Source of the DNA: Alteriqipengyuania flavescens
GTDB taxonomy: Bacteria > Pseudomonadota > Alphaproteobacteria > Sphingomonadales > Sphingomonadaceae
Assembly (NCBI RefSeq): GCF_030406725.1
Contig: NZ_CP129107.1
Span: 868,001 to 932,000 of the forward strand
Direction of reading: 5' to 3'
Length of the DNA stretch: 64,000 bases
Of the stretch, positions 1-8,945 are shown piece after piece (position 1 is the stretch's first letter; every line of letters begins with the position of its first letter). Made by a program: the position numbers and the translations under genes. A model generated the notes under the pieces. It saw nothing but the letters and a program-made list of their open reading frames with translations, did not search any database and had not been told where the DNA came from.

Positions 1-288
1 CTCGTTGTAACCGAGCTGCTCCAGGTCGCGGAAGGCCACGAACTTCATCGAGTGGCAGGCCGAGCAGACTTCCGAATAGACCTTGTAGCCGCGCTGCAGC
101 TGCGCGATGTCCCACGATCCGAAGGCGCCGTTGGTCTTCAGGTCGAGATGCTTGGGATGCTTGTGGAAGGCATGCTCCAGCGATTCCTCGGCCGGCTCGG
201 TGGCCCAGGTATAGGCCCCGGTGACGAAGGCGATCAGGGCGACGAGGGCGAAAACGAGCCCCGTGGCGATTCCGAATAGGCGGACCAT
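1..288 (-). CDS. petC: cytochrome c1 of the bc1 complex (partial, N-terminal part)
   Basis: This is the first 96 codons of cytochrome c1, the membrane-anchored haem c subunit that passes electrons from the Rieske protein to soluble or membrane cytochrome c. The frame is open from an ATG at 288 to the window edge. An N-terminal hydrophobic stretch (residues about 3-26) acts as the export signal. The covalent haem motif CSACH lies at residues 75-79, followed by SMKF. It follows petB by 26 bases, as expected for a petABC operon. The haem-ligand Met and the C-terminal anchor lie beyond the window. Confidence 0.93.
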   Translation of the reverse strand, partial: MVRLFGIATGLVFALVALIAFVTGAYTWATEPAEESLEHAFHKHPKHLDLKTNGAFGSWDIAQLQRGYKVYSEVCSACHSMKFVAFRDLEQLGYNE

Positions 289-314
289 AGCGTTGTCTTT
301 CCTGTCTCGTCTTC

Positions 315-1607
315 TCAGACCGCCGGAGCGGTGTTTTCGCCCAGCACGGCCTTCTTGTCCTCACCCAGCACCGCCTCGGTGATCGAGTACGGCAGCGGCT
401 CGGGCCGCTCGATCGAGGAGACGATCGGCAGGATCACCAGGAAGTGGAGGAAGTAGTAGATCGTCGCCAGCTGGCTCAGCATCACGTAGGGCTCTTCCGC
501 CGGGGCGCCGCCGCAGTAGAACAGTACCGCCATCGCCGGGATCAGGCCGAACCAGAAGAACTTGCGGAACAGCGGGCGATAATGGCCGCTTCGCACCGGG
601 CTGCGGTCCAGCCAGGGCAGCAGGAACCACATCAGGATCGCCGCAAACATCGCCAGCACGCCCCACAGCTTCGCCGGGAGGATGAAGTCGAAGGTGAAGG
701 CGCGCAGGATCGCGTAGAACGGCCAGAAATACCATTCGGGCACGATGTGCGCCGGCGTGGAGACCGGGTTCGCCTCGATATAGTTGTCCGGGTGGCCGAG
801 GTAATTCGGCAGGTAGAACACCATGATCGAGAACAGGATCAGGAACACGCCCAGGCCGAAGGCATCCTTCGCCGTGTAATACGGGTGGAAGGGCACGGTG
901 TCGCTTTCCTGCTTCACCTCGATCCCCGTCGGGTTGGACGAACCCGGGATATGCAGCGCCCAGACGTGGAGGATGACGACACCCAGGGTCACGAACGGCA
1001 GCAGGAAGTGCAGGCTGAAGAAGCGGTTGAGCGCGGCGTCGTCGGGCGCATAGCCGCCCAGCAGCCAGATCTGCAGCGGTTCGCCCACCAGCGGGATCGC
1101 GCCGAACAGGCCGGTGATCACTTTCGCGCCCCAGAAGCTCATCTGGCCCCACGGCAGGACGTAGCCCATGAAGGCAGTCGCCATGGCGAGGAGGAAGATC
1201 ACCACGCCGAGGATCCAGATCATCTCGCGCGGGGCCTTGTACGAGGAGTAGAAGAAGCCGCGGAAGATGTGGAGGTAGAGGACGACGAAGAAGAAGCTCG
1301 CCCCGTTGGCGTGCATGTAGCGGATCATCCAGCCCCAGTTGATGTCGCGCATGATGTGTTCGGTCTTCGCGAACGCGACGCTGGCGTCGGCGGCATAGTG
1401 CATCGCGAGCACGATGCCGGTGACGATCTGCAGCACGAGGCAGAAGCCGGCGAGGACGCCGAAATTCCACATGTAGTTGAGGTTGCGCGGCACCGGATAG
1501 CCCGCGCCCACCGCGTTGTAGACCAGCCGCGGCAGGGGCAGCTTTTCATCCACCCATTTCGTGAAGCCGTTGGCCGGCGTGTATTCCTTTGCCCAGGGAA
1601 AGCTCAT
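315..1607 (-). CDS. petB: cytochrome b of the ubiquinol-cytochrome c reductase
   Basis: A 430-aa integral membrane subunit that carries haems bL and bH and forms the quinol-oxidising and quinone-reducing sites. The two haem-ligand pairs have the family's 14-residue spacing: His99/His113 and His200/His214. The Qo-site motif PEWY is at residues 290-293. The N-terminal eight-helix core and the C-terminal third are both present, so it is the full-length bacterial form, not the split b6/subunit IV type. The ATG at 1607 fits the family's N-terminus; the longer open frame upstream only reads through the petA end. It sits 11 bases downstream of petA and is probably cotranscribed. Confidence 0.97.
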   Translation of the reverse strand: MSFPWAKEYTPANGFTKWVDEKLPLPRLVYNAVGAGYPVPRNLNYMWNFGVLAGFCLVLQIVTGIVLAMHYAADASVAFAKTEHIMRDINWGWMIRYMHANGASFFFVVLYLHIFRGFFYSSYKAPREMIWILGVVIFLLAMATAFMGYVLPWGQMSFWGAKVITGLFGAIPLVGEPLQIWLLGGYAPDDAALNRFFSLHFLLPFVTLGVVILHVWALHIPGSSNPTGIEVKQESDTVPFHPYYTAKDAFGLGVFLILFSIMVFYLPNYLGHPDNYIEANPVSTPAHIVPEWYFWPFYAILRAFTFDFILPAKLWGVLAMFAAILMWFLLPWLDRSPVRSGHYRPLFRKFFWFGLIPAMAVLFYCGGAPAEEPYVMLSQLATIYYFLHFLVILPIVSSIERPEPLPYSITEAVLGEDKKAVLGENTAPAV

Positions 1608-1618
1608 GGTATCCTGCC

Positions 1619-2230
1619 TCAGCCGATCGTCACGGTGGTGTCGGAGATGGTGTATTCGGGCACCTCCAGGTTCGTCGGCGCCGGACCTTTGCGGATGCGC
1701 CCGGCGGTGTCGTAGTGCGAGCCGTGGCACGGGCAGAAATACCCGCCGAACTCGCCCTTGTTCTCACCTTCGGCGGCGCCCAGCGGCACACAACCGAGGT
1801 GGGTGCACACGCCCATGGTGATGAGCAGGTCGCGGTGCCCTTCCAGCGTCCGGTCCTCGAGCGACTGCGGATCGCGCAGGCTGCCGACCGGCACGGAGTT
1901 CGCCTCGGCCATTTCGGTCTCGGTCAGGCGGCGGACGAAAACCGGCTGCTTGCGGAAGATCGCCTTGATCGCCTGGCCGGGCTCGATCGCCCCGACATCG
2001 AGTTCGGTGCTGGCTTCGGCGAGCACGTCTTTCGACGGGGCCATCTGGCTGACTAGCGGATAGATGACTGCCAGCGCGCCGACGCCGCCGAAGCTGGCCG
2101 CCGCGATGTTGATGAAATCGCGTCGCCGCACGCCGTCGCCTTCGGCCACGTGGGTGTAAGCGGTCTGCTTTTCGACGCTGTCGCCTCCGGCGCTATCCAG
2201 CGGGTCTGCGGCGGCGGTGGTATCGGCCAT
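1619..2230 (-). CDS. petA: Rieske iron-sulfur protein of the bc1 complex
   Basis: A 203-aa ubiquinol-cytochrome c reductase iron-sulfur subunit. A twin-arginine-like motif (RRRDF at residues 35-39) precedes the single transmembrane anchor at about 43-60, matching the known Tat-dependent insertion of Rieske proteins. The [2Fe-2S] ligands are visible as CTHLGC (Cys142, His144) and CPCHGSH (Cys166, His169), with Cys147 and Cys168 forming the usual disulfide. First gene of petA-petB-petC. The 183-base gap to pgeF upstream should hold the operon promoter. The ATG at 2230 is chosen because the upstream extension is basic, low-complexity and unlike the family. Confidence 0.97.
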   Translation of the reverse strand: MADTTAAADPLDSAGGDSVEKQTAYTHVAEGDGVRRRDFINIAAASFGGVGALAVIYPLVSQMAPSKDVLAEASTELDVGAIEPGQAIKAIFRKQPVFVRRLTETEMAEANSVPVGSLRDPQSLEDRTLEGHRDLLITMGVCTHLGCVPLGAAEGENKGEFGGYFCPCHGSHYDTAGRIRKGPAPTNLEVPEYTISDTTVTIG

Positions 2231-2413
2231 GGTTCCTGCCCTGTTGCGGTCCTGCACCGGATGGCGCGGGATCGGAAATTCGGTTGCAGCGCTGAAGCGC
2301 CGGAAGCTGTGCGCCGCGTGTCGCGAACATGCGCGGCGGCGCACGGCTTTGCGGCGCACATAGCGGGGGCGTCGCCGCCTGCCAACCGCGATTTTGCCAC
2401 ATTCCGTGCGTTT

Positions 2414-3172
2414 CTATGCAACCGCGATGGCGGACAGCTGCCGGCCATAGGTCGGCTCGCCGCGATGCGTTGCGCGGCGGTAGGAATAGAAGCGGTCTTC
2501 CTGGCCGTAAGTATCCTCGCCGAGGACATCGACCGTTTCCACCCCCGCATCGGCCAGCGCCTTCGCGACATAGCCGGCGAGATCGAACTGCAGGTGGCCG
2601 GGCTTGCCGGGCGCAAAGAAGCGGGCGGCGGCTGCATCGAATTGCCCGCGCATATCCTCCCCAACCTCGTAGCTTTCCTGCGCGATGCACGGGCCAACGG
2701 CGGCAGCAATCGATTCGCGCCGCGCGCCGAGCGCCACCATCGCTTCCACCGTATTGGCGAGCACGCCGTGCAGCGCCCCGCGCCAGCCCGCGTGGGCCGC
2801 GCCGACTACGCCGTGCTCGCGGTCGGCCAGCAGCACCGGAGCGCAGTCGGCCGTGACGATGCCGAGCAGCAGGTCCCTCTCCGCGGTGACGAGTGCATCG
2901 ACATGCGGCCGGTCGCGCATCGCGAAAGCCTGCCTGACAATGGCGACATCGGGCGAATGGACCTGGTGCGGGGTCAGAAGCGTGGCTCCGGGCGCGATGG
3001 CGGCCGTTGCCCGCGCGCGATTTTCCGCAACGGCCAGCGGATCGTCCTTCGCCCCGATGCCGCATTGCAATCCGCCCATCTCGCCGGTCGAGACGCCGCC
3101 GTCGCGGGTGAAGAACCCGTGCGGCACGCCGTCGAGGGCGCCGGCGGCCAGCGGAGCGCAGTTGCCTGCCAT
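2414..3172 (-). CDS. pgeF: PgeF/YfiH family protein (laccase-domain, peptidoglycan editing factor)
   Basis: A 252-aa protein of the multicopper polyphenol oxidase/YfiH family. In E. coli the homologue removes wrongly incorporated L-Ser from peptidoglycan precursors, while other members show purine nucleoside phosphorylase activity, so the exact substrate here is open. Family signatures are visible: GFFTRDGGVS near the N-terminus, HQVHSPDV and AHAGWRG in the middle (the metal-binding His residues) and FYSYRR near the C-terminus. Only 10 bases separate it from the pepN stop, so the two are probably cotranscribed. Confidence 0.9.
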   Translation of the reverse strand: MAGNCAPLAAGALDGVPHGFFTRDGGVSTGEMGGLQCGIGAKDDPLAVAENRARATAAIAPGATLLTPHQVHSPDVAIVRQAFAMRDRPHVDALVTAERDLLLGIVTADCAPVLLADREHGVVGAAHAGWRGALHGVLANTVEAMVALGARRESIAAAVGPCIAQESYEVGEDMRGQFDAAAARFFAPGKPGHLQFDLAGYVAKALADAGVETVDVLGEDTYGQEDRFYSYRRATHRGEPTYGRQLSAIAVA

Positions 3173-3182
3173 GTCCTGCGCC

Positions 3183-5837
3183 TCAGCCAAGGCTGCGCTG
3201 GACCTGTTCGTAGGTGTCGCGCGACAATTTGTCCGCCGCGGCAACCCGTTCGAGTTCGGCGCGCATCAGCCTGGAGCGTTCCGGATCGACCTTCTTCCAG
3301 CGGCCGAGCGCGGGGACGAAGCGCGCCGCCGTCTGCGCGTTGATCGGATCCAGCTTCAGGATCAGGTCGGCGATCATCCGGTAGCCCGCACCGTCCGCCC
3401 GGTGGAACCCGCGCGGGTTGCCGGCAAAGGCCATGTAGAGCGAACGGACGCGGTTGGGGTTCTTCAGCGTGAATTGCGGGTGATCCGCCAACGCCTCGAC
3501 GTGCTCGACCACGGAAGGGTGGAGCGACGTCGCCTGCAACGCGAACCACTTGTCCACCACCAGCGCGTTGTCCTTGAACCGGTCGTAGAACTCCAGCAGC
3601 TTGCCGGTCCTCTCCGGCGTGTCGAGCCCGGTCAGCACCATCAGCGCGCCCTGCCGGTCGGTCATGTTGTCGGCCCGGTCATACTGGCGTGCGGCCAGCT
3701 CTGCCGCCTTGTCGGGATCGCTCGCGGCAAGGTAGGTCAGCACCAGCGTCTTGAGCTTGCGCGCGCCCTTCGCCTCCGCCTCGAGCGAGAACGGCACCGC
3801 CTCTGCCCGCTCGTACACGCGGTAAAACTCGCTCGCCAGTTCGCGGCCGAGCCACGCTTTGAGGTCTTCGCGCACATCGCTGAGCGCGACAGGGTCCGCC
3901 GCGTCGACCTGTTCGATCAGGTACGTGACGCCCGGCAGCATCAAAAGCTCGCCGCGCATCAGGTCGTCCAGCCCTTCGTCGGTGAGGGCGGAGAGCGTGG
4001 CCTCACGGATCGCCTCGCGCCCCTTTTCCTCTTCCGTGCCCGACAGCTTGCCGGTCACGACGCCGACGATATGCCCGACCACCAGCTCCTGCATCGCTTC
4101 GTATCGGGCAAAGGCATCGTCATCTTGCGCCGCGAGAAAGACCAGTTCCTCGCGCGACAGATCCCGCTCGATGCGGACCGGGGCGGAAAACCCGCGGTTG
4201 ATCGACAGGACCGGCGGACTGTCGATGCCGTTAAAGGTGAAATCCTGCCGCGCTTCGTCCAGCACGACCAGCTGCTCGCCTGAATGGGTGCCGCTCGCCT
4301 TGTCGAACAGGGCTATCTTGAGCGGGATCGGCATGGGCTTCTTGTCCGGCTGGCCGGGCGTGGGCGGTACCTCCTGCGCCAGCGAGAGCGTATAGGTCGA
4401 ACCTTCGTGGCGGGATTCGACCGTCACTTTGGGCGTGCCTGCCTGTTCGTACCAGCGGCGGAACTGGGTGAGGTCGAGCCCCGCCCCGCGCTCGATCGAG
4501 GCGACGAAATCCTCGCAGGTCGCGGCCTCGCCGTCATGCGTGTCGAAATAGATGTCCGTCCCGGCACGGAATTTCTCCGGCCCGGCCATGGTGCGCATCA
4601 TGCGGATCACCTCTGCACCCTTGTTGTACACGGTGGAGGTATAGAAGTTGCTGATCTCGCGATAGGAATCGGGCCGGATCGGATGGGCCAGCGGGCCGCT
4701 GTCTTCCGGGAACTGGATGCTGCGCAGGACGCGTACATCCTCGATCCGCTTCACCGGTTCGCTGTTCATGTCCTGGCTGAACAGCTGGTCGCGCAGGACG
4801 GTGAAGCCTTCCTTCAGGCTCAGCTGGAACCAGTCGCGGCAGGTGATCCGGTTGCCGGACCAGTTGTGGAAATATTCGTGCGCGATCACGCCTTCGACCG
4901 CGTCGAAATCGCCATCGGTCGCGGTCTCGACATCGGCGAGGACGTATTTCGTGTTGAAGACGTTGAGGCCCTTGTTCTCCATCGCCCCCATGTTGAAATC
5001 GCTGACCGCGACGATGTTGTAGATGTCGAGATCGTATTCGCGCCCGAAAGTCTCCTCGTCCCATTTCATCGAGGCCTTGAGCGAATCCATCGCGTGCTGC
5101 GTGCGCCCTTCGTCGCCTTCGCGCACGAAAATGGCGAGATCGACGGTGCGCCCACCCATCGTGGTAAAGCTGTCGCGATTGGCGACGAGATCGCCGGCGA
5201 CCAATGCGAAGAGATAGGACGGCTTGGGCCAGGGATCGTGCCATTCGGCCCAGTGGCGCCCGTCCGCGCTCTCGCCGCTGTCGGTGTTGTTGCCATTGGC
5301 GAGCAGCACCGGATAATCGGCCTTGGAAGCTTCCATGCGCACCGAATAGGTCGACAGGACATCGGGCCGGTCGGGGAAGAAGGTGATGCGGCGGAAACCC
5401 TCCGCCTCGCACTGGGTGCAAAGAATCCCTCCGGAAGCGAACAGGCCCATCAGCTGCGAATTGGCCGACGGGTCGATCGTCGTGGCGATGGAGATCGTGT
5501 GGCTGTCGCCCGGCAGGGTGACGAGCAGGTCGTCCCCGTCCATCGTCCAGCTATTTACTGCCTCTCCGTCGACCTCGACCCAGTCCGGCTCCAGCCCGTC
5601 GCCGTTGAGGCGGATGGTGGGCGACGCATCGGCGGCAGGATTACGCTCGACCGTCAGGGTGGAGACGACCTTTGTCTTATTGGCGTCGAGATCAAAATGC
5701 AGCCGGGTCTCGGGCACGAGCCATTCGAACGGCCTGTAATCCTTGCGCCGGATTATCGCGGGCTCCTTCGGCTCGGGCGGGGCGTCGGCCAGCTGGGGAT
5801 TGCCGTCGGCGGTGCTGGGGGTGCGGGCGATGTCCAT
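3183..5837 (-). CDS. pepN: aminopeptidase N (M1 family, alanyl aminopeptidase)
   Basis: An 884-aa zinc aminopeptidase, close to the 870 residues of E. coli PepN, acting on N-terminal residues of cytosolic peptides. The exopeptidase motif GAMEN lies at about residue 283 and the zinc motif HEYFH at about 318, followed by the downstream Glu region (LKEGFTVLRDQ). The large helical C-terminal domain typical of PepN is present and there is no signal peptide. It heads a likely two-gene unit with pgeF and is divergent from the SDR gene at 5891, with 53 bases between starts. A second, secreted M1 peptidase begins at 63289. Confidence 0.96.
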   Translation of the reverse strand: MDIARTPSTADGNPQLADAPPEPKEPAIIRRKDYRPFEWLVPETRLHFDLDANKTKVVSTLTVERNPAADASPTIRLNGDGLEPDWVEVDGEAVNSWTMDGDDLLVTLPGDSHTISIATTIDPSANSQLMGLFASGGILCTQCEAEGFRRITFFPDRPDVLSTYSVRMEASKADYPVLLANGNNTDSGESADGRHWAEWHDPWPKPSYLFALVAGDLVANRDSFTTMGGRTVDLAIFVREGDEGRTQHAMDSLKASMKWDEETFGREYDLDIYNIVAVSDFNMGAMENKGLNVFNTKYVLADVETATDGDFDAVEGVIAHEYFHNWSGNRITCRDWFQLSLKEGFTVLRDQLFSQDMNSEPVKRIEDVRVLRSIQFPEDSGPLAHPIRPDSYREISNFYTSTVYNKGAEVIRMMRTMAGPEKFRAGTDIYFDTHDGEAATCEDFVASIERGAGLDLTQFRRWYEQAGTPKVTVESRHEGSTYTLSLAQEVPPTPGQPDKKPMPIPLKIALFDKASGTHSGEQLVVLDEARQDFTFNGIDSPPVLSINRGFSAPVRIERDLSREELVFLAAQDDDAFARYEAMQELVVGHIVGVVTGKLSGTEEEKGREAIREATLSALTDEGLDDLMRGELLMLPGVTYLIEQVDAADPVALSDVREDLKAWLGRELASEFYRVYERAEAVPFSLEAEAKGARKLKTLVLTYLAASDPDKAAELAARQYDRADNMTDRQGALMVLTGLDTPERTGKLLEFYDRFKDNALVVDKWFALQATSLHPSVVEHVEALADHPQFTLKNPNRVRSLYMAFAGNPRGFHRADGAGYRMIADLILKLDPINAQTAARFVPALGRWKKVDPERSRLMRAELERVAAADKLSRDTYEQVQRSLG

Positions 5838-5890
5838 GTCGGGTGCGTCTCTATCCTTTCGCGTGGGTGCTCAGATGGTAATACGCACGC

Positions 5891-6667
5891 ATGGCGCAAA
5901 TGTTCATTTTCGGGCTCGGCTATTCGGCGAAGCGGATTGCAGCGGCGCTGGAAGCGCGTGGTTGGCAGGTGGTCGCCACCGGCAGCGACGGGGCGCTGGA
6001 CTTCGCCGATGGCGACGCGGTGCGCAAGGCGCTGGGCGCATCGAGCCATGTGCTGAGTTCCGTCCCGCCCGACCGCAACAGCGATAACGACCCGGTGCTG
6101 GAAGCCTATGGCGATGCGCTGGATCATGACTGGCTCGGCTATCTCAGCTCGACCGGGGTCTATGGCGATACCGGCGGGGCGTGGGTGGACGAGGGATCCC
6201 CCACCGGCGGCGGGCGGCGCACCGCGCGCGCCGCTTGCGATGCGCAGTGGCTGGCGCGCGGGGCGCGGGTGTTCCGCCTGCCCGGTATCTACGGCCCCGG
6301 CCGCAGCGCGCTCGACAAGGTGCGCGATGGCAGCGCCCACCGCATCGACTTGCCGGGACAGGTATTCAGCCGCATCCACGTGGAGGATATCGCCGCCGGC
6401 GTGGTCGCCGGGCTGGACGGGGAGGCGGGCGCCTACAACCTCGGCGACGACCTGCCCGAGAGCCACAATGCGGTAACCACGGAAGCCTGCCGCCTGCTTG
6501 GCGTCAGCCCCCCGCCGCTGCAGACGATGGACGAGGCCGGCCTGTCGCCGATGGCGCGCGGATTTTATGCCGAGAACCGCCGGGTCGCAAATGGCAAGGC
6601 GAAGCGGATACTGGGCTGGCAGCCGCGCTACCCGACCTATCGCGAAGGGCTGCGCTCGCTGGTCTGA
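5891..6667 (+). CDS. SDR-type NAD(P)-dependent epimerase/dehydratase-like protein (YeeZ-like)
   Basis: A 258-aa atypical short-chain dehydrogenase/reductase. The N-terminal nucleotide-binding turn is FGLGYSAKR, and the motif YLSSTGVYGD followed by WVDE is characteristic of the YeeZ-like branch related to NAD-dependent epimerases. The substrate is unknown. It is divergent from pepN and its last 31 bases overlap the end of the convergent exporter gene. The assignment is at family level only. Confidence 0.85.
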   Translation: MAQMFIFGLGYSAKRIAAALEARGWQVVATGSDGALDFADGDAVRKALGASSHVLSSVPPDRNSDNDPVLEAYGDALDHDWLGYLSSTGVYGDTGGAWVDEGSPTGGGRRTARAACDAQWLARGARVFRLPGIYGPGRSALDKVRDGSAHRIDLPGQVFSRIHVEDIAAGVVAGLDGEAGAYNLGDDLPESHNAVTTEACRLLGVSPPPLQTMDEAGLSPMARGFYAENRRVANGKAKRILGWQPRYPTYREGLRSLV

Positions 6668-7611
6668 AGGGGCGCTGCCTTGCGCCGCGCGCGCAGGGCC
6701 AGGACCATGCCGAGCACCGCGAGCCCCATCCCGATGGCGGTCAGCGGCGTCCACCGATACCCCTCCAGCACGGTCGACAGCAGCATCGCCACGGAGATCG
6801 TCAGGATCGAATTATAGGCCGTACGCCCCGCCCCGATCTGGCGGACGAGGTTGTAGTGCAGCGGGAAAGTGACGACCGACCCGACCAGCGCAAGATAAAC
6901 GATCCCCGCCCAGAATTCGGGCCGCTCGGGGATCGGCGGCGGGCCTGCGGTCAACAGCGCGAAGCCGAGGTCGAAGGCGGTTCCGTACAGCATGGCCCAT
7001 GCCAGCAGGCTCACCATCGGCACGCCGCGCCCTGTCGGGTTGGCCTGCACCACGTTCGCGATGCTGGCGGCGAGGATGCCCAGCATGGCGAGCGCGATGC
7101 CCCAGCCGACATTGCCGCCGATGACGCCCGCGTCGGGGTTCGCCTGCCATTCGTGGAACAGCAGGAAGGACACGCCGACGATCGCGACCACACTGCCGAG
7201 TATGAAGCCGCCTTTCACCCGTTCGCCCAGGAATCCCCGCGCGAACAGGGCGTTGGGCACCATTAGCAGGCCGAACATCAACGCGACGATGCCGGAGGTG
7301 ACGTAAAGCTCTGCATGATAGACGAACAGGAAGTTGCCGCTGAACTGGGCGAGGCCGACGAAGATCGCCAGCTGGTGTTCCGGTCCGGTCAGGCGAATGC
7401 GCCGTTTCATCAGCAGGGCGACAAGGAACAGCGCCGGCGTCGCGAGCGCGAAGCGGTAGAACACGGACCACGCCGCCGGCACCCCGTCGATCTGGCCGGT
7501 GATGACGTACCATGTCGAACCCCAGATCGTGCCGGTCAGCAGGAAAGGGACAATGACGGAAGGGGTCAGCAGCGGGTGATCCGCCGTGGACCCGCCGGCA
7601 TTCGCCCTCAT
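6637..7611 (-). CDS. DMT superfamily (EamA) metabolite exporter
   Basis: A 324-aa inner-membrane protein with about ten hydrophobic segments arranged as two EamA repeats, the layout of the drug/metabolite transporter superfamily. The substrate cannot be read from sequence; relatives export amino acids, nucleosides or drugs. The ATG at 7611 overlaps the stop of the upstream threonine aldolase by four bases (ATGA), so translation is probably coupled. That pairing makes an amino-acid-related substrate possible but unproven. The 3' end overlaps the convergent SDR gene. Confidence 0.9.
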   Translation of the reverse strand: MRANAGGSTADHPLLTPSVIVPFLLTGTIWGSTWYVITGQIDGVPAAWSVFYRFALATPALFLVALLMKRRIRLTGPEHQLAIFVGLAQFSGNFLFVYHAELYVTSGIVALMFGLLMVPNALFARGFLGERVKGGFILGSVVAIVGVSFLLFHEWQANPDAGVIGGNVGWGIALAMLGILAASIANVVQANPTGRGVPMVSLLAWAMLYGTAFDLGFALLTAGPPPIPERPEFWAGIVYLALVGSVVTFPLHYNLVRQIGAGRTAYNSILTISVAMLLSTVLEGYRWTPLTAIGMGLAVLGMVLALRARRKAAPLQTSERSPSR

Positions 7612-8603
7612 AGCGATGCGATCGCCTTGCCGAGCGCGCGGGCCGCATCCTGGTCGCTGTCCCACGCGGCAACGAAGCGCGCGGCCTCCGCCCCCCAGTC
7701 GTAAAAATCGAAGCCCTGGGTGCGCAGCGCCTCGCGTTCCTCTGCGGTCAGGCGCACGAAGACCTCGTTCGCCTCAACCGGGTGGAGCAGCCGGGCCTTC
7801 GCATCCTCCGCAATCGCCTGCGCCGCCGCATTGGCGAGCCGCGCATTCTCCAGCCACAGGTCGCCTTCCAGCATCGCCAGCAATTGCGCGGCGAGGTAGC
7901 GCCCCTTGGACTGCAGGTGCCCCGCCCGCTTGCGGCGATAGCGCACGGCGTCGGCCATCGCCGGATCGAAGAACACGATCGCTTCCGCGCTCATCCCGCC
8001 GTTCTTGACGCAGCCGAAGCTGAGCGCCTGCGCCGGGCCGACCGCGTCACTCGGCGCGCAGCCAAGGAAGGCGACGGCATTGGCAAAACGCGCGCCATCG
8101 ACATGCAGGCCCAGCCCGCGCTCCTGCGCCAGTGCGCCGATGGCGGCCAGCTCCTGCGGCGTGTAGCTGCGGCCGTATTCGCTGGCCTGCGTGACGCTGA
8201 TCGCGTGGGGCTGGACCTGGTGCACATCGTCACGGATCGGGTCGATCACCGCGCGGACGGCTTCCGGCGTCAGCTTTGCGCCCTCTCCATCGGCCAGGAG
8301 CAGCTTCGCGCCGTGGAGGTAGAAACCCGGCGCGCCGCCCTCATCCATCTCGATATGCGCCTCGCGGTGGCAGACCACGCCGCCGTGGGGCGGCACCATC
8401 GCCGACAGGGCAAGGCAGTTCGCCGCCGTGCCGGTCGCCACCCACAAGGCCGCGACTTCCCGGCCGAAGACTTCGCCGAACGCGGCGTCGAGGCGCTGCG
8501 ACACGCCGTCCCCGTCATACGGGGAATCGACTTCGTCCGCTTGGCGCATCGCCTCCCACAGGGCGGGATGCACACGGGCGGCGTTGTCGGACAGGAAGCG
8601 CAT
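7608..8603 (-). CDS. low-specificity L-threonine aldolase family (PLP-dependent)
   Basis: A 331-aa fold-type I PLP enzyme predicted to cleave L-threonine or allo-threonine to glycine and acetaldehyde. Visible hallmarks are the N-terminal FLSDN, the motif HVDGARFANA that holds the PLP-contacting Asp, and SFGCVKNGG, whose Lys is the predicted Schiff-base residue. Length fits the family (about 330-350). It is translationally coupled to the downstream DMT exporter. Its start codon overlaps an EcfG-like promoter facing the opposite way (8604-8629). Confidence 0.9.
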   Translation of the reverse strand: MRFLSDNAARVHPALWEAMRQADEVDSPYDGDGVSQRLDAAFGEVFGREVAALWVATGTAANCLALSAMVPPHGGVVCHREAHIEMDEGGAPGFYLHGAKLLLADGEGAKLTPEAVRAVIDPIRDDVHQVQPHAISVTQASEYGRSYTPQELAAIGALAQERGLGLHVDGARFANAVAFLGCAPSDAVGPAQALSFGCVKNGGMSAEAIVFFDPAMADAVRYRRKRAGHLQSKGRYLAAQLLAMLEGDLWLENARLANAAAQAIAEDAKARLLHPVEANEVFVRLTAEEREALRTQGFDFYDWGAEAARFVAAWDSDQDAARALGKAIASL

Positions 8604-8629
8604 GGAACGCCCCTAGCCTGCGCGGCGTT
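8604..8629 (+). promoter_or_regulatory. candidate EcfG-type (general stress sigma factor) promoter for the small acetyltransferase gene
   Basis: GGAAC at 8604-8608 and CGTT at 8626-8629 are separated by 17 bases, within the 16-17 spacing reported for alphaproteobacterial EcfG/SigT promoters. The element lies 22 bases before the TTG start at 8652, leaving room for a short leader that contains AAGGAG. It is a motif match only. Confidence 0.4.
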
Positions 8630-8651
8630 GAGCGCAAGAAGGAGAACACAG

Positions 8652-8945
8652 TTGGACAAGCTCGAGATTACCACGCACGAAACCGCCGGCGGCGGCGAAT
8701 ATCGCGCCACGCCCGAAGGCAGCGCGCACACCGGCAAGCTGACGTGGCGGAACGAGGGCGAGAATATCCGCAACGCTAACCACACGCTCGTCCCGCGCGA
8801 GATCGGCGGACAGGGTGTGGCGGCGCGGCTGGTCGAACGACTGGTCAGCGATGCCCGCGAACAGGGCTTCAGGATCCGCCCGACCTGCTCCTATGTCGCC
8901 AGCAAGTTTGCCGAGCATCCGGAATGGAGCGACCTCAAGGCCTAG
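8652..8945 (+). CDS. small GNAT-type N-acetyltransferase (YidJ/Gcn5-related family)
   Basis: A 97-aa protein resembling the small, single-domain acetyltransferases in which a compact acetyl-CoA site (here REIGGQGVAARLV, the Q/RxxGxG/A-type loop) is nearly all that remains of the GNAT fold. The start is a TTG at 8652, preceded by AAGGAG at about 8639-8644 at good spacing; the frame stays open far upstream but antisense to the aldolase, so the longer reading is rejected. The last four bases overlap the convergent acyl-CoA dehydrogenase gene. An EcfG-like promoter lies just upstream. Confidence 0.85.
   Translation: MDKLEITTHETAGGGEYRATPEGSAHTGKLTWRNEGENIRNANHTLVPREIGGQGVAARLVERLVSDAREQGFRIRPTCSYVASKFAEHPEWSDLKA

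Noticed and set aside
444-1715. 423-codon open frame opposite petB
   Set aside because: It is the mirror of a real GC-rich gene; the translation is rich in His, Arg, Gln and Glu without any domain, while the minus strand encodes a clear cytochrome b.
4284-6056. 590-codon open frame opposite pepN
   Set aside because: Antisense to unmistakable PepN motifs; long open frames on the opposite strand are expected at this GC content.
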